Shown: positions 14,620-15,701 of the stretch, piece by piece
How positions within the stretch are numbered: position 1 is the first letter of the stretch
Layout: each line of letters begins with the position of its first letter
Assembly (NCBI GenBank): GCA_900555165.1
Contig: USKE01000013.1
Span: forward strand, 1-15,701
Source of the DNA: an uncultured Porphyromonadaceae bacterium
GTDB taxonomy: Bacteria; Bacteroidota; Bacteroidia; Bacteroidales; Muribaculaceae
Direction: 5' to 3'
DNA: 15,701 bases
Notes under the pieces: generated by a model
What the model was told of the DNA's origin: nothing
The model's database searches: none
Seen by the model: the letters and a program-made list of their open reading frames with translations, nothing else
Position numbers and translations under genes: made by a program

Positions 14620-15701
14620 ATGAGGAAACTGTTTCTGATAGCTGTGATGCTGGCGTTTTTGCCGGGGTGTCACAGAGGGCATCAAGAGTGGTCGGCCGAC
14701 GGTTTTGCCGATTCTGTGGCCGTGATGGCGCCTGGCGAAGGGTACGCGGTCTGTCTTGAGCGCCTCCGGGCTGACCCCGGAGGCGAGGGACGTCTGTATC
14801 ACACCGCCTATTACAGGGCTGTTGATGCCGATTCCGTGCGCCATTATGCGCGTGTGCTCGACTCACTTGGCCGGCTTGAGGTGTCGGCTCCGAACAGATT
14901 CTACATCGCCACGTTCAAAGCCATGTGCGCCTATATGCTCAAGGACCGCGGCTTTGACTCGCTCGTGGCGGCGGCGGCGTCACTGCCCCCGAGCAGTGAC
15001 CAAACACAGGAGGAGATCTGCGCTCATCTCACTGCCCGTCTGCTGTGCGAGTCAGACCCTCCCGCGGCCTACGACATGCAGCAGAGGGCCGTGCATGCAA
15101 TGCGTCACGGCGGCAGGTGGCTGTCGGCCCAGGTGCTGGCGCAGGCCGCGATGCTGTGCTGTGACCGCGGGCGTTTTCCGCAGGCCATGGATCTGCTGAA
15201 CGAGGCACAGGATACCCTGGCGGCTACCGGCTGGCCAATGCGCGACGCGGTGTATGTGCTCGGGAACAAGTCTAACCTCTATTCGAGCGTGGAGATGTAT
15301 GACTCGGCCCTGACGGCCAACAGCCGGGCTCTTGAGCTGGCACGCCCCAATGACTATCTGCTCACCGACCTTTTCACGTTCCGTGCCTTCATTTTCGCCG
15401 GCAAGGGGGCGGCCGATTCTGCTTTCGTGTACCTTGACTCGGCCGAGAATGTAGTTGATCGGCTGCGTGAGCCGCATGGAGGCGTGTTAAGAAACTACAT
15501 AAGGGCGCGCAGGGCGGTGCTGTCGGTGAAATATTGTGCCGACAAGGCCGATCTCAGTCAGGCGATAGCCGATCTTGACGCATATGTGGCCGGAAGACAC
15601 GGCCTCTGGGAGGAACAGCTGGCGCTTGGCTATGCACGCTGGCTGTCAGGAGACGTGTCGGGGCTGTCGCTCATGGAGCAGGCCCGCGACTCACGCGGTC
15701 G
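14620..15701 (+). CDS. TPR-like lipoprotein (3' end cut by window edge)
   Basis: Reading from ATG at 14620 the frame stays open for 360 codons to the right edge. The N terminus MRKLFLIAVMLAFLPGC is a lipoprotein signal peptide with lipobox LPGC, Cys17 being the lipidated residue. The rest is helical and alanine/leucine-rich with repeated TPR-like units, for example GRFPQAMDLLNEAQDTLAATG, then YDSALTANSRALELARPNDY, then DSAFVYLDSAENVVDRL. Many Bacteroidales lipoproteins of this build continue into a membrane segment and a cytoplasmic kinase or HTH domain; whether this one does lies outside the window. It is divergent from pheS. The exact family is not recognised. Confidence 0.83.
   Translation, partial: MRKLFLIAVMLAFLPGCHRGHQEWSADGFADSVAVMAPGEGYAVCLERLRADPGGEGRLYHTAYYRAVDADSVRHYARVLDSLGRLEVSAPNRFYIATFKAMCAYMLKDRGFDSLVAAAASLPPSSDQTQEEICAHLTARLLCESDPPAAYDMQQRAVHAMRHGGRWLSAQVLAQAAMLCCDRGRFPQAMDLLNEAQDTLAATGWPMRDAVYVLGNKSNLYSSVEMYDSALTANSRALELARPNDYLLTDLFTFRAFIFAGKGAADSAFVYLDSAENVVDRLREPHGGVLRNYIRARRAVLSVKYCADKADLSQAIADLDAYVAGRHGLWEEQLALGYARWLSGDVSGLSLMEQARDSRG

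Overview
The window looks like a chromosomal segment from a GC-rich member of the Bacteroidales, most likely Muribaculaceae-like. The evidence is the Bacteroidetes-type promoter (TTTG-N19-TAnnTTTG) upstream of pheS, a four-helix-bundle-suffix gene with its repeats, a DUF4919 protein, a lipoprotein with TPR character, and the near absence of purine-rich ribosome binding sites. The family assignment is inference from gene content. No taxonomic marker was searched.

Layout, reading right to left because almost everything is on the minus strand. At 14620 to the right edge, a TPR-like lipoprotein runs on the plus strand, divergent from pheS. The 281 bp between them holds the pheS promoter, a GC-rich inverted-repeat region and an AT-rich promoter-like stretch. 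From pheS (14338) leftward to about 2533 lies one long run of closely spaced minus-strand genes: pheS, nth, a chimeric TRIC/GH3 ORF, a periplasmic alkaline phosphatase, a DUF4919 secreted protein, a kinase-fold protein with degraded catalytic motifs and a C-terminal membrane anchor, a GNAT-like protein, rnhB, yraN, a secreted WD40-caspase protein and a small secreted TPR-like protein. Gaps are short (4-bp overlaps up to about 60 bp), so co-transcription of at least subsets is likely. Beyond it lie a four-helix-bundle gene embedded in 9-bp repeat arrays (1696-2456) and an AspT/YidE-type membrane protein that runs off the left edge.

Three genes in the long cluster look damaged. The WD40-caspase gene is split by an apparent one-base insertion in a run of four C/G at 5697-5700. 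The kinase-like gene has a similar shift near 8810-8830. The TRIC and GH3 genes are joined in frame at about 12285-12302, each having lost roughly half its coding sequence. These may be sequence or assembly errors, or real decay. Raw reads or relatives would settle it.

The most unusual structure is the four-helix-bundle gene. Its start codon sits in one set of 9-bp units, its C-terminal tail is encoded by the inverted set, and eight more units follow one base after its stop codon. The mRNA 3' end could therefore fold into a stem of up to about 54 bp, and the tail can grow or shrink by tripeptides without losing frame. The second most interesting item is the secreted caspase-fold peptidase with a WD40 propeller, an EF-hand-like calcium loop and a translationally coupled TPR-like partner.
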